Part shown: positions 37,599 through 43,223 of the stretch, piece after piece
How positions within the stretch are numbered: the first letter of the stretch is position 1
Layout of the letters: each line of letters opens with the position of its first letter
NCBI GenBank assembly: GCA_937900435.1
Contig: CALCEG010000010.1
Span: 1-43,223, forward strand
Direction of reading: 5' to 3'
DNA length: 43,223 nucleotides
Origin: an uncultured Alphaproteobacteria bacterium
GTDB lineage: Bacteria > Pseudomonadota > Alphaproteobacteria > Rs-D84
Notes under the pieces: model-generated
Told to the model about the DNA's origin: nothing
Databases searched by the model: none
The model's input: the letters and a program-made list of their open reading frames with translations, nothing else
Made by a program: the position numbers and the translations under genes

Positions 37599-38696
37599 AT
37601 GATAACGTCGTTAAGTCTAACAGATTTCAGAAACCATAAAACCAGCAGAATAAATACCTGTGGTAATCAAAACATAATAATAACAGGCCCAAATGGTTCT
37701 GGTAAAACCGCAATTTTGGAAGCGATATCTATTCTTTCTGGCGAACGTGGTATGCGTGGCGCGTCAATGTCTGATATGGCGCGTTTTGGTGGTTCTGGTG
37801 GTTTCAGTGTTTTTGCGCAATTATCAGACGAAACAGAAATATCTGTCAGCTTTACAAATGGTGATTCTAACCGCCGCGCCAGAATAGATGGCGACAGTGC
37901 GCCCCTATCAGATTTATCAAAATATTTACGCGTGGTCTGGCTAACACCAAAAGAAGACCGATTATTTGTAGACAGTGCGTCTGACAGACGCGCGTTTTTT
38001 GACCGATTGGTATCCAGTTTTGATTCTGCACATTCTGGTCGAACTGCACGATTATCTAAATTATTAACAGAACGCGCAGTTGCGTTAAAGAATGGTGCTG
38101 ATTCAAATTGGTTAAATGCGCTGGATATTCAAATTGCAGGAACATCTGTTGCGATATCTGTTGCGCGTATTCAATACGCAGGACAATTAAATTACTTTTT
38201 ATCGCGTTGTGCGGTATCTGTATCTGGGGTTACCGAACAAATGTTAATTGATGGTATGTCTGCTGGCGATGCTGAACGTGCATATTTATCATACTTACAA
38301 AATAATCGTGTTTTAAGTGGCGACAAAATGATACTTGATGGGCCGCATAAATCAGACTTTGGGGTTTTTAATAATGAATTAAATTTGCCGGCATATTTAA
38401 CCAGTACAGGTCAACAAAAAACAGTTTTAATTGATTTAATTTTGGCGCATGCCGAACTGGTTTATACCAAGACTGGTAATCACGCGCTTGTTCTTTTGGA
38501 CGAAGCGGCGGCGCACCTTGATTCTGTTGCGCGTCAGAATATGTTTTTATCGCTTGGTAAATCACAGGCACAGGTTTGGGCGACTGGTCTTGACCCTGAT
38601 GTTTTCACAGATGTTCCAAACGCAACATTTGTTGCTTGCCTTGATGGCGGAATAAATAATATACTACGGGTGGAGAAAAAAAGATGTCAAGAATAG
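37599..38696 (+). CDS. recF: DNA replication and repair protein RecF
   Basis: 365 residues from the ATG at 37599; an earlier in-frame start would lie in the tRNA terminator. SMC-like ATPase: MITSLSLTDFRNH (1-13), Walker A GPNGSGKT (30-37), DRLFVDSASDRRAFFDRLVS, GPHKSDF at about 247-253, the ABC signature STGQQKTVLIDLILAHA, and Walker B LVLLDEAAAHLD. RecF loads RecA at gapped DNA. No clear Shine-Dalgarno. It overlaps sspB by 13 nt. In many alphaproteobacteria recF follows dnaA-dnaN near the origin; here dnaN is absent and gyrB is 21 kb away. Confidence 0.94.
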   Translation: MITSLSLTDFRNHKTSRINTCGNQNIIITGPNGSGKTAILEAISILSGERGMRGASMSDMARFGGSGGFSVFAQLSDETEISVSFTNGDSNRRARIDGDSAPLSDLSKYLRVVWLTPKEDRLFVDSASDRRAFFDRLVSSFDSAHSGRTARLSKLLTERAVALKNGADSNWLNALDIQIAGTSVAISVARIQYAGQLNYFLSRCAVSVSGVTEQMLIDGMSAGDAERAYLSYLQNNRVLSGDKMILDGPHKSDFGVFNNELNLPAYLTSTGQQKTVLIDLILAHAELVYTKTGNHALVLLDEAAAHLDSVARQNMFLSLGKSQAQVWATGLDPDVFTDVPNATFVACLDGGINNILRVEKKRCQE

Positions 38697-39148
38697 ATTA
38701 TCAAACTTTATTAGATACCGCATTAAAATCTGTCGTCAAAGACGCATTAACACATGCTCAGTTTAATGGATTGGGTGATGGTACACATTTTTATATCACG
38801 TTTCGCACGCGCGATAATGGGGTTGTATTACCTGACTTTTTGCGCATACGTTATCCTGAATTAATGACCATAGTATTGCAATATTCATACAATAATCTGA
38901 ATGTATCAGACAAGGAATTTGGTGTTCAGCTAACATTCGATGGTCGTCCATTTTTTATTCGTGTTCCGTTTTCTGCGCTGGTTGAATTCAAAGACCCATC
39001 GGTTGATTTTATGTTATCGTTTCAAAATAACAACCAACCTGACAATGAAAACACAGGTATAGAATTACCATTGGAAGAAAAACCAGACACAGTCCCAGAT
39101 CCAGGTCGCGTTGTATCACTGGATGAATTCAGAAGAAATAAAAAATAA
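38684..39148 (+). CDS. sspB: SspB-type ClpXP adaptor (alphaproteobacterial)
   Basis: 154 residues. IDYQTLLDTALKSVVKDAL, then GLGDGTHFYITFRT and VLPDFLRIRYPELMTIVLQY, and LTFDGRPFFIRVPFSALVEFKDPSV, followed by an acidic variable linker and the C-terminal RVVSLDEFRRNKK that docks on the ClpX N-domain. This is the alpha-type SspB (DUF1321) which delivers ssrA-tagged proteins to ClpXP. AGAAAAAAAG precedes the ATG inside recF, and the overlap of 13 nt suggests coupling. A bidirectional terminator follows after 4 nt. Confidence 0.92.
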   Translation: MSRIDYQTLLDTALKSVVKDALTHAQFNGLGDGTHFYITFRTRDNGVVLPDFLRIRYPELMTIVLQYSYNNLNVSDKEFGVQLTFDGRPFFIRVPFSALVEFKDPSVDFMLSFQNNNQPDNENTGIELPLEEKPDTVPDPGRVVSLDEFRRNKK

Positions 39149-39151
39149 AAA

Positions 39152-39198
39152 TACCGGCTTTTTTGATAAAAATGTCAAAAAAAGCCGGTTTTTTTATT
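39152..39198. terminator. ACCGGC-type bidirectional terminator repeat, copy 2
   Basis: ACCGGCTTTTTT/AAAAAAAGCCGGT with loop GATAAAAATGTC, then TTTTTTT, between convergent sspB and the SufD-like gene. Confidence 0.85.
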
Positions 39199-39202
39199 AT
39201 TG

Positions 39203-39877
39203 TTAATAATCGTTCAAGAATGCTTCGCGCATAACATCTTTTATTTCCATACTTGATAACCCTGCACTACGCAAATAGTTTATTTGCATATTTGTTGGTT
39301 TGTATATTGCAGCGCTGTGGTCCGCGGTTGTTGGCTCAGACGCGATACGTTGTGATGGTATAAACTCTGTTTTTGCGCCCTGCTCTATCATTGCGACAAA
39401 AGACATATCAGATTTACATTCTGGACAATCTTTATCAATGATTGCCACACCTGACAGTTTTGAAATTGCGTTTTTGCCGGCAAAAAGTTTATTTTTTACA
39501 AAAATAGCCGTATTTTTATACAAATGTCTTGCTTTGCAATCATAGTCTAATTCACTGCCTATATTATGCATTAAAATATTGGCTTTAATTTCCGAATTTT
39601 TACCGGCGTTTTTAATAAAAATGTCAAAAAAAGCCGGATTTTTATTTTTTACATTTACACTAATGATAATGTTTTGGTTATCCGCCCCTAATTCGATATT
39701 CAGCCGGCATTTACCGGCAATTTCGCCAATATATATAATATGAACCGGTAAATCGTATTTTTTATCAATTGGTTTGTTTTCCAGTGTTGATAATTCTGGG
39801 CAATAATCCCCATTGCGGTAAACGATAGTTTCCGCTGGAAAAGTTTTTATGTTGAATTCGTCCCAGATGTATGACAT
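39203..39877 (-). CDS. short SufB/SufD-like protein
   Basis: 224 residues from the ATG at 39877, about half the usual SufD length. The C-terminal part has the SufBD end: ADHSAAIYKPTNMQINYLRSAGLSSMEIKDVMREAFLND resembles H-x-aa-t...q-l-fYL-x-SRG-ls-x-eA...lv.gF, and the middle is beta-strand rich as in the SufBD helix. The N-terminal half, expected to carry the helical domain, is mostly absent. If functional it would support Fe-S cluster assembly with SufC and SufB encoded elsewhere. It contains a copy of the ACCGGC hairpin within its frame. No ribosome binding site is visible; the start is divergent from ychF with 27 bp between. Confidence 0.6.
   Translation of the reverse strand: MSYIWDEFNIKTFPAETIVYRNGDYCPELSTLENKPIDKKYDLPVHIIYIGEIAGKCRLNIELGADNQNIIISVNVKNKNPAFFDIFIKNAGKNSEIKANILMHNIGSELDYDCKARHLYKNTAIFVKNKLFAGKNAISKLSGVAIIDKDCPECKSDMSFVAMIEQGAKTEFIPSQRIASEPTTADHSAAIYKPTNMQINYLRSAGLSSMEIKDVMREAFLNDY
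39602..39650. repeat. ACCGGC-type hairpin, copy 3, inside the SufD-like frame
   Basis: ACCGGCGTTTTT and AAAAAAAGCCGGA form a near-perfect inverted repeat with loop AATAAAAATGTC, then TTTTTATTTT. On the minus strand it is read as KNKNPAFFDIFIKNAGK. Inside a gene it would be a terminator hazard, or a former intergenic copy absorbed in the frame. Confidence 0.7.
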
Positions 39878-39904
39878 ATTAATCACATTATAAAGGATTT
39901 TAAA

Positions 39905-40984
39905 ATGGGATTCAACTGTGGGATTGTTGGTCTGCCAAACGTTGGTAAATCAACATTATTTAATGCATTAACACAAAGTGCTGCGGCAGATGCTCAAAAC
40001 TATCCGTTTTGCACTATTGAGCCGAATACGGGCCGCGTTGTTGTGCCTGACGATACATTGCATGAACTTGCGCGTGTTGCGGGTTCGCAAAAAATAATAC
40101 CAACACAACTTGAAATTGTTGATATTGCTGGTCTTGTCAAGGGTGCATCCAGTGGTGAAGGACTGGGAAATAAATTCTTGGGCAATATCTTATCAACAGA
40201 CGCGATTATTCACGTTGTACGTTGCTTTGAAAACGATGATATTGTGCATGTAAACGGGCGTATAGACCCACTTGGCGATATCGAAACGATTGAAACAGAA
40301 TTAATGTTGGCAGACATTGAAAGCCTAGACCGACAAATCAAGAATCTTGAAAAGAAAGCGCGCGGTTTGGACAAAGACGCCGCGAAATTATTATCAGATG
40401 CGATTGCTATAAAGACTAATCTTGAAAAATCCATACCTGCGCGTGATGGTGGAATTGATTCTGTGCCGTTTAATTTACTGACTTCAAAACCGGTTATTTA
40501 TGTATGTAATGTTGAAGAATCAGCCGCCGCGACTGGCAACAAATATTCAGATATGGTTGTTGAAAAATTCGGTAAAGTGGCTGATGTTTTAGTTATATCG
40601 TCGAAGATAGAAATGGAAATTTCGCAAATTGTCGATACCGATGAACGAAAAATGTTTTTAGAAGACTTGGGGTTGTCAGAATCAGGCTTGGACAAGGTTA
40701 TCAAGACAGGGTACAAGACCCTTGGATTGCAAACGTATTATACGATTGGCCCCAAAGAAGCGCACGCATGGACAATAACTGTTGGTATGACTGCGCCCCA
40801 GGCAGCAGGAAAGATTCACACTGATTTTGAGCGTGGCTTTATTCGTGCCGAAGTGATTTCCCCATCAGACTATATTGCACTTGGTGGCGAAGTTGCGGTC
40901 AAAGAAGCCGGCAAAATGCGTCTGGTTGGTCGTGATTATATTATGAACAATGGCGATATATGTCATTTCTTGTTTAATACCTAA
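39905..40984 (+). CDS. ychF: redox-regulated ATPase YchF
   Basis: 359 residues, normal length. OBG-family G domain: GLPNVGKST (8-16), DIAGLVKGASSGEGLGN, a long coiled-coil insertion (about 120-165) and VYVCNVEE in place of the usual NKxD specificity motif region, as in ATP-preferring YchF. The C-terminal TGS domain includes TYYTIGPKEAHAWTI and MNNGDICHFLFNT end. YchF binds ribosomes and represses antioxidant enzymes in other bacteria. AAAGGA is 6 nt before the ATG. It is followed 14 nt later by rmlD. Confidence 0.96.
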   Translation: MGFNCGIVGLPNVGKSTLFNALTQSAAADAQNYPFCTIEPNTGRVVVPDDTLHELARVAGSQKIIPTQLEIVDIAGLVKGASSGEGLGNKFLGNILSTDAIIHVVRCFENDDIVHVNGRIDPLGDIETIETELMLADIESLDRQIKNLEKKARGLDKDAAKLLSDAIAIKTNLEKSIPARDGGIDSVPFNLLTSKPVIYVCNVEESAAATGNKYSDMVVEKFGKVADVLVISSKIEMEISQIVDTDERKMFLEDLGLSESGLDKVIKTGYKTLGLQTYYTIGPKEAHAWTITVGMTAPQAAGKIHTDFERGFIRAEVISPSDYIALGGEVAVKEAGKMRLVGRDYIMNNGDICHFLFNT

Positions 40985-40998
40985 AAAAAGAATCAGAT

Positions 40999-41835
40999 AT
41001 GCAATTAATCACAGGCTGTCGTGGTCAACTGGGGATTTTAGTATCTAAATTATTACCGAATGCAATTTGCACAGATGTTGACACATTAGACATAACAGAT
41101 TCAAATTCTGTAAATAAATTTGTTAAAAAAAACGATATAGATTTAATTATAAATTGTGCTGCCTATACAGCGGTTGACAAGGCCGAGGATGACTCCACTA
41201 TTGCCCAAAAAATAAATACAGATGGCCCCAGAAATCTTGCAAAAACCGGTGCGAAAATTATACATATTTCCACAGATTATGTTTTTGATGGTCGTGGATA
41301 TATGCCTTATACACCTGATATGAAAACAAATCCAATATCAGTGTACGGAAAAACAAAGCGTGCAGGCGAAGTTGCAATAATAAACGAAACTAAAAATTAT
41401 GTAATTCTTAGAACTGCGTGGTTATATTCGATTTACGGAAATAATTTTGTAAAAACTATGCGTAATCTGGGGGCAACGCGCGACAGTATAAACGTGGTAT
41501 CTGATCAGATTGGCACACCAACATTTGCGAATGATTTGGCGTATGCGATTGTAAAGATAATTCCACAAATGTCGCCGGAAAAGTCAGGTATATATCATTT
41601 TACAAATATGGGTGTTTGTTCATGGTATGATTTTGCGACATCTATAATGGAATTGTCCGGTTTAAAATGCAAAGTAAACCCGATAAAATCATCACAATAT
41701 CCGACCGCAGCGCCACGTCCATATTACAGTGTTCTGGATAAAGATAAAACCAAAGAAACGTTTGGACTTGAAATTCCACATTGGCAAGACGGTTTAAAAA
41801 GATGTATATCGGATTTTAAAACCCAAACAAAATAA
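40999..41835 (+). CDS. rmlD: dTDP-4-dehydrorhamnose reductase
   Basis: 278 residues. Extended SDR: N-terminal LITGCRGQLG NAD(P)H-binding loop (about 3-12), NCAAYTAVDKAEDD, STDYVFDG (about 91-98) and the catalytic YGKTK with Tyr and Lys (about 114-118). The C-terminal part (GVCSWYDFATSIME, PRPYYSVLDKDK) is typical of RmlD (RfbD). It reduces dTDP-4-keto-L-rhamnose to dTDP-L-rhamnose. The other rml genes are not in the window. It follows ychF by 14 nt with no clear Shine-Dalgarno, and may feed the RgpF-type polysaccharide at 1-4495. Confidence 0.92.
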   Translation: MQLITGCRGQLGILVSKLLPNAICTDVDTLDITDSNSVNKFVKKNDIDLIINCAAYTAVDKAEDDSTIAQKINTDGPRNLAKTGAKIIHISTDYVFDGRGYMPYTPDMKTNPISVYGKTKRAGEVAIINETKNYVILRTAWLYSIYGNNFVKTMRNLGATRDSINVVSDQIGTPTFANDLAYAIVKIIPQMSPEKSGIYHFTNMGVCSWYDFATSIMELSGLKCKVNPIKSSQYPTAAPRPYYSVLDKDKTKETFGLEIPHWQDGLKRCISDFKTQTK

Positions 41836-41842
41836 AAAAATT

Positions 41843-41892
41843 ACCGGCTTTTTTTGTAAAAATGTTAAAAAAAGCCGGTATTTTTATTTTTT
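41843..41892. terminator. ACCGGC-type bidirectional terminator repeat, copy 4
   Basis: ACCGGCTTTTTTT/AAAAAAAGCCGGT, a perfect 13-bp stem with loop GTAAAAATGTT, then TATTTTTATTTTTTT. It separates convergent rmlD and dnaG. Confidence 0.85.
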
Positions 41893-41899
41893 TTTTTTT

Positions 41900-42946
41900 T
41901 TATAACGTTAAAAGTAATTTTAATTTTTCTGAATATTTTTTTATTTCTGTATCAATGTTCACTATTTCATCACGAACTGTTTCGTCCCCAGATAATAATT
42001 TATTAGTCAATTCTTGTTTTGTTGCATTCAGTTTTTCCAGATATCTTTGCAGTTTTAGCGAAACAATATATTTTTCAGCGGCATCAAAACTTAAATTTAA
42101 ATCATTGGTCGTTGTGTCAAAATCCACCCCCAACGTCCCCAAGAAATCCAGATATCTTTCCGCCAGTTCTGGGAAAGTATTAACAATATACACCAGTGTA
42201 TTTTTTGTTATGCCATCAATATCAGGTAATTTCACATCGATTTTTTTTGTTTCTTTTTTCCAACTTTGCCAGTTTTGGAATTTTCGTTTATTGTATTCTT
42301 GTTTATAGTGTTTTTTTAATTCGTTGTCTGTGATTTTATCTGTTATATTGTCCAAGAATTTTTCAGCCTGTGTACGTCCACCTGGCGTTGCGGTAATAAA
42401 GTTTTTGTTTGCTAAATCCCACAAGAAGTCAACCAACGGCACCGCGTTGTCGATAATTTTTCGCATTGCATCGCCCCCGGAATTTTTCAGTATTTCATCA
42501 GGGTCTTTACCGCCACTAACGAACGCGAATTTCACATCAGACGTATCGCGCAAGAATTGCATAACAATATCACATGCGCGCGCTGCTGCCTTTTGTCCTG
42601 CGCCATCACCATCAAAACAAAAAGTTATATTTCTGTTTGATTTACATAACAGTGCAATATGGTCTTCGGTCAATGCGGTCCCCAGTGGTGCGACAGTTTC
42701 TGGAAAACCGTTTAGTTGCATTTTTATTGCGTCAATTTGTCCTTCGACAATAATGCTGCGATTTGCACGATGAATACTTTCGCGCGCAAAGTTCAACCCG
42801 AACACAGTTTTTCGTTTATGAAAAATATCAGTATCAGATGTATTTATATACTTTGGTTCACTGCCATCCAAACTGCGTCCTGAAAAAGCAACGATTTGAT
42901 TGTGTGCATTAAATATAGGAAACATTAATTTATCCCGGAAAAAATC
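41900..42946 (-). CDS. dnaG: DNA primase, N-terminal part missing
   Basis: About 348 residues of DnaG. The frame begins YDFFRDKLMFPIFNAHNQIV, the end of the N-terminal RNA-polymerase-like half, then FSGRSLDGSEPKYINTSDTD. The TOPRIM domain shows IIVEGQIDAIKMQ with the catalytic Glu, APLGTALTEDH, FCFDGDGAGQKAA and GKDPDEIL. The C-terminal helicase-binding domain extends to 41900. The zinc finger (CHC2) and about 230 preceding residues are absent: upstream of 42946 the sequence is unrelated and the first ATG is internal (42925). So the gene is broken at a junction, or the assembly is chimeric. As it stands it could not encode an active primase. Confidence 0.85.
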   Translation of the reverse strand, partial: DFFRDKLMFPIFNAHNQIVAFSGRSLDGSEPKYINTSDTDIFHKRKTVFGLNFARESIHRANRSIIVEGQIDAIKMQLNGFPETVAPLGTALTEDHIALLCKSNRNITFCFDGDGAGQKAAARACDIVMQFLRDTSDVKFAFVSGGKDPDEILKNSGGDAMRKIIDNAVPLVDFLWDLANKNFITATPGGRTQAEKFLDNITDKITDNELKKHYKQEYNKRKFQNWQSWKKETKKIDVKLPDIDGITKNTLVYIVNTFPELAERYLDFLGTLGVDFDTTTNDLNLSFDAAEKYIVSLKLQRYLEKLNATKQELTNKLLSGDETVRDEIVNIDTEIKKYSEKLKLLLTL

Positions 42947-43192
42947 ATATACGAGTTGAAAAACAGCAAAGCTGCATCGGCAGAAGTTGAAAAGCGTTTT
43001 GGAATTCCGTCATCTATGGTTTTGGACAAAGAGGGTAATTTTACTTTCACCTATATTTTCCTGCGGGATGAAAATGCCAAGAGAACGGATGGGCAATATA
43101 ACGCCAGCCTTACAATTTGGGTTGATGATTACAAAATCAACAATTACAGTTATACTGTTATTGATGACTTAAATAAAAAGACTATAGATTAA
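42929..43192 (+). pseudogene. BamE/SmpA-like frame without its N-terminus
   Basis: An open frame begins after a stop at 42926-42928 and has no ATG before codon 32; only TTG at 42956 could start near the front. The product runs IYELKNSKAASAEVEKRFGIPSS..., then FTFTYIFLRDE and SLTIWVDDYKINNYSYTVID. This matches the SmpA/OmlA (BamE) layout: G-x-s-x-x-eV-x-x-lG-x-Ps, then a W/F-x-Y strand and a final l-x-v-x-F-d-d-x-x-V. The lipoprotein signal peptide is missing. The left edge coincides with the dnaG break, so both genes are cut at the same place. The assignment is moderate. Confidence 0.45.
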
Positions 43193-43223
43193 TTAATATG
43201 AAATCCTTTCGTTTATACAAGCC

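Noticed and set aside
43198..43223. Start of a gene (ATG AAA TCC TTT) at the right edge
   Set aside because: Only nine codons are visible and there is no ribosome binding site, so nothing can be supported.

Overview
The window looks like an AT-rich genome segment from a host-associated alphaproteobacterium. The evidence is an alpha-type SspB, DUF374-LpxK-LpxC lipid A genes, a SPOR protein next to TatA, VirB3-VirB4 of an alphaproteobacterial-style type IV secretion system, an outer membrane (LpxC, LpxK, a PagL-like barrel, TolC) and many Cys-rich secreted proteins without familiar domains. I suspect a small-genome gut or symbiont lineage, but the exact clade is inference.

Layout. 1-4495 (minus) is a surface-polysaccharide operon: an RgpF-like rhamnan protein, a small membrane-anchored beta protein, a GT2 enzyme with four C-terminal repeats, a GtrB/DPM-like GT2 and the 5' part of mntP. 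A decayed glycosyltransferase tail lies at about 4523-4663. 4788-6142 holds an orphan phage tail-fibre-like gene behind a strong promoter and two tandem terminator-like hairpins. 6462-10213 (plus) is a coupled pair of secreted proteins; the second is long, modular and ends in an HExxH domain. 10214-10965 holds helically phased TTTGTAA repeats and a CAU tRNA whose 3' end plus terminator is repeated three times. 11105-16420 carries a PagL-like barrel and, on minus, gyrB, three small genes (two frameshifted paralogues), an HhH DNA glycosylase and ung.

16496-26934: a RusA-like protein, an unknown acidic protein, tatA, a SPOR protein, a 40-residue lipoprotein, thrS without TGS domain, dispersed CGTCATTCCCGCG repeats, a 717-residue Cys-rich protein, a DUF4156-like lipoprotein, lpxC, lpxK, a DUF374 acyltransferase and initiator tRNA. 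26927-27829: a GNAT gene bounded by perfect 78-bp direct repeats that start in the 3' end of tRNA-fMet. 28007-33645: small unknown genes, a cytosolic HExxH protein coupled to a beta-barrel, then (minus) virB3, virB4 and a periplasmic HExxH protein.

33958-43223: rpmJ, a secreted CxxC protein whose 3' end is a dispersed repeat, macA-like and tolC-like genes, tRNA-Cys, recF-sspB, a short SufD-like gene, ychF, rmlD, and a dnaG that loses its N-terminal part at a junction with a BamE-like reading frame. Convergent gene pairs are separated by a recurring ACCGGC...GCCGGT bidirectional terminator.

Common themes are envelope building (rhamnose polysaccharide, lipid A, efflux), secretion (Tat, type IV parts), and small-scale mobility at tRNA 3' ends. 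The most unusual signals are the tRNA-tail cassettes, the 825-bp GNAT mini-element, the double-terminator leader of the tail-fibre-like gene, the modular HExxH exoprotein and the HExxH gene attached to virB4. I found no CRISPR array, transposase, integrase or rRNA gene.
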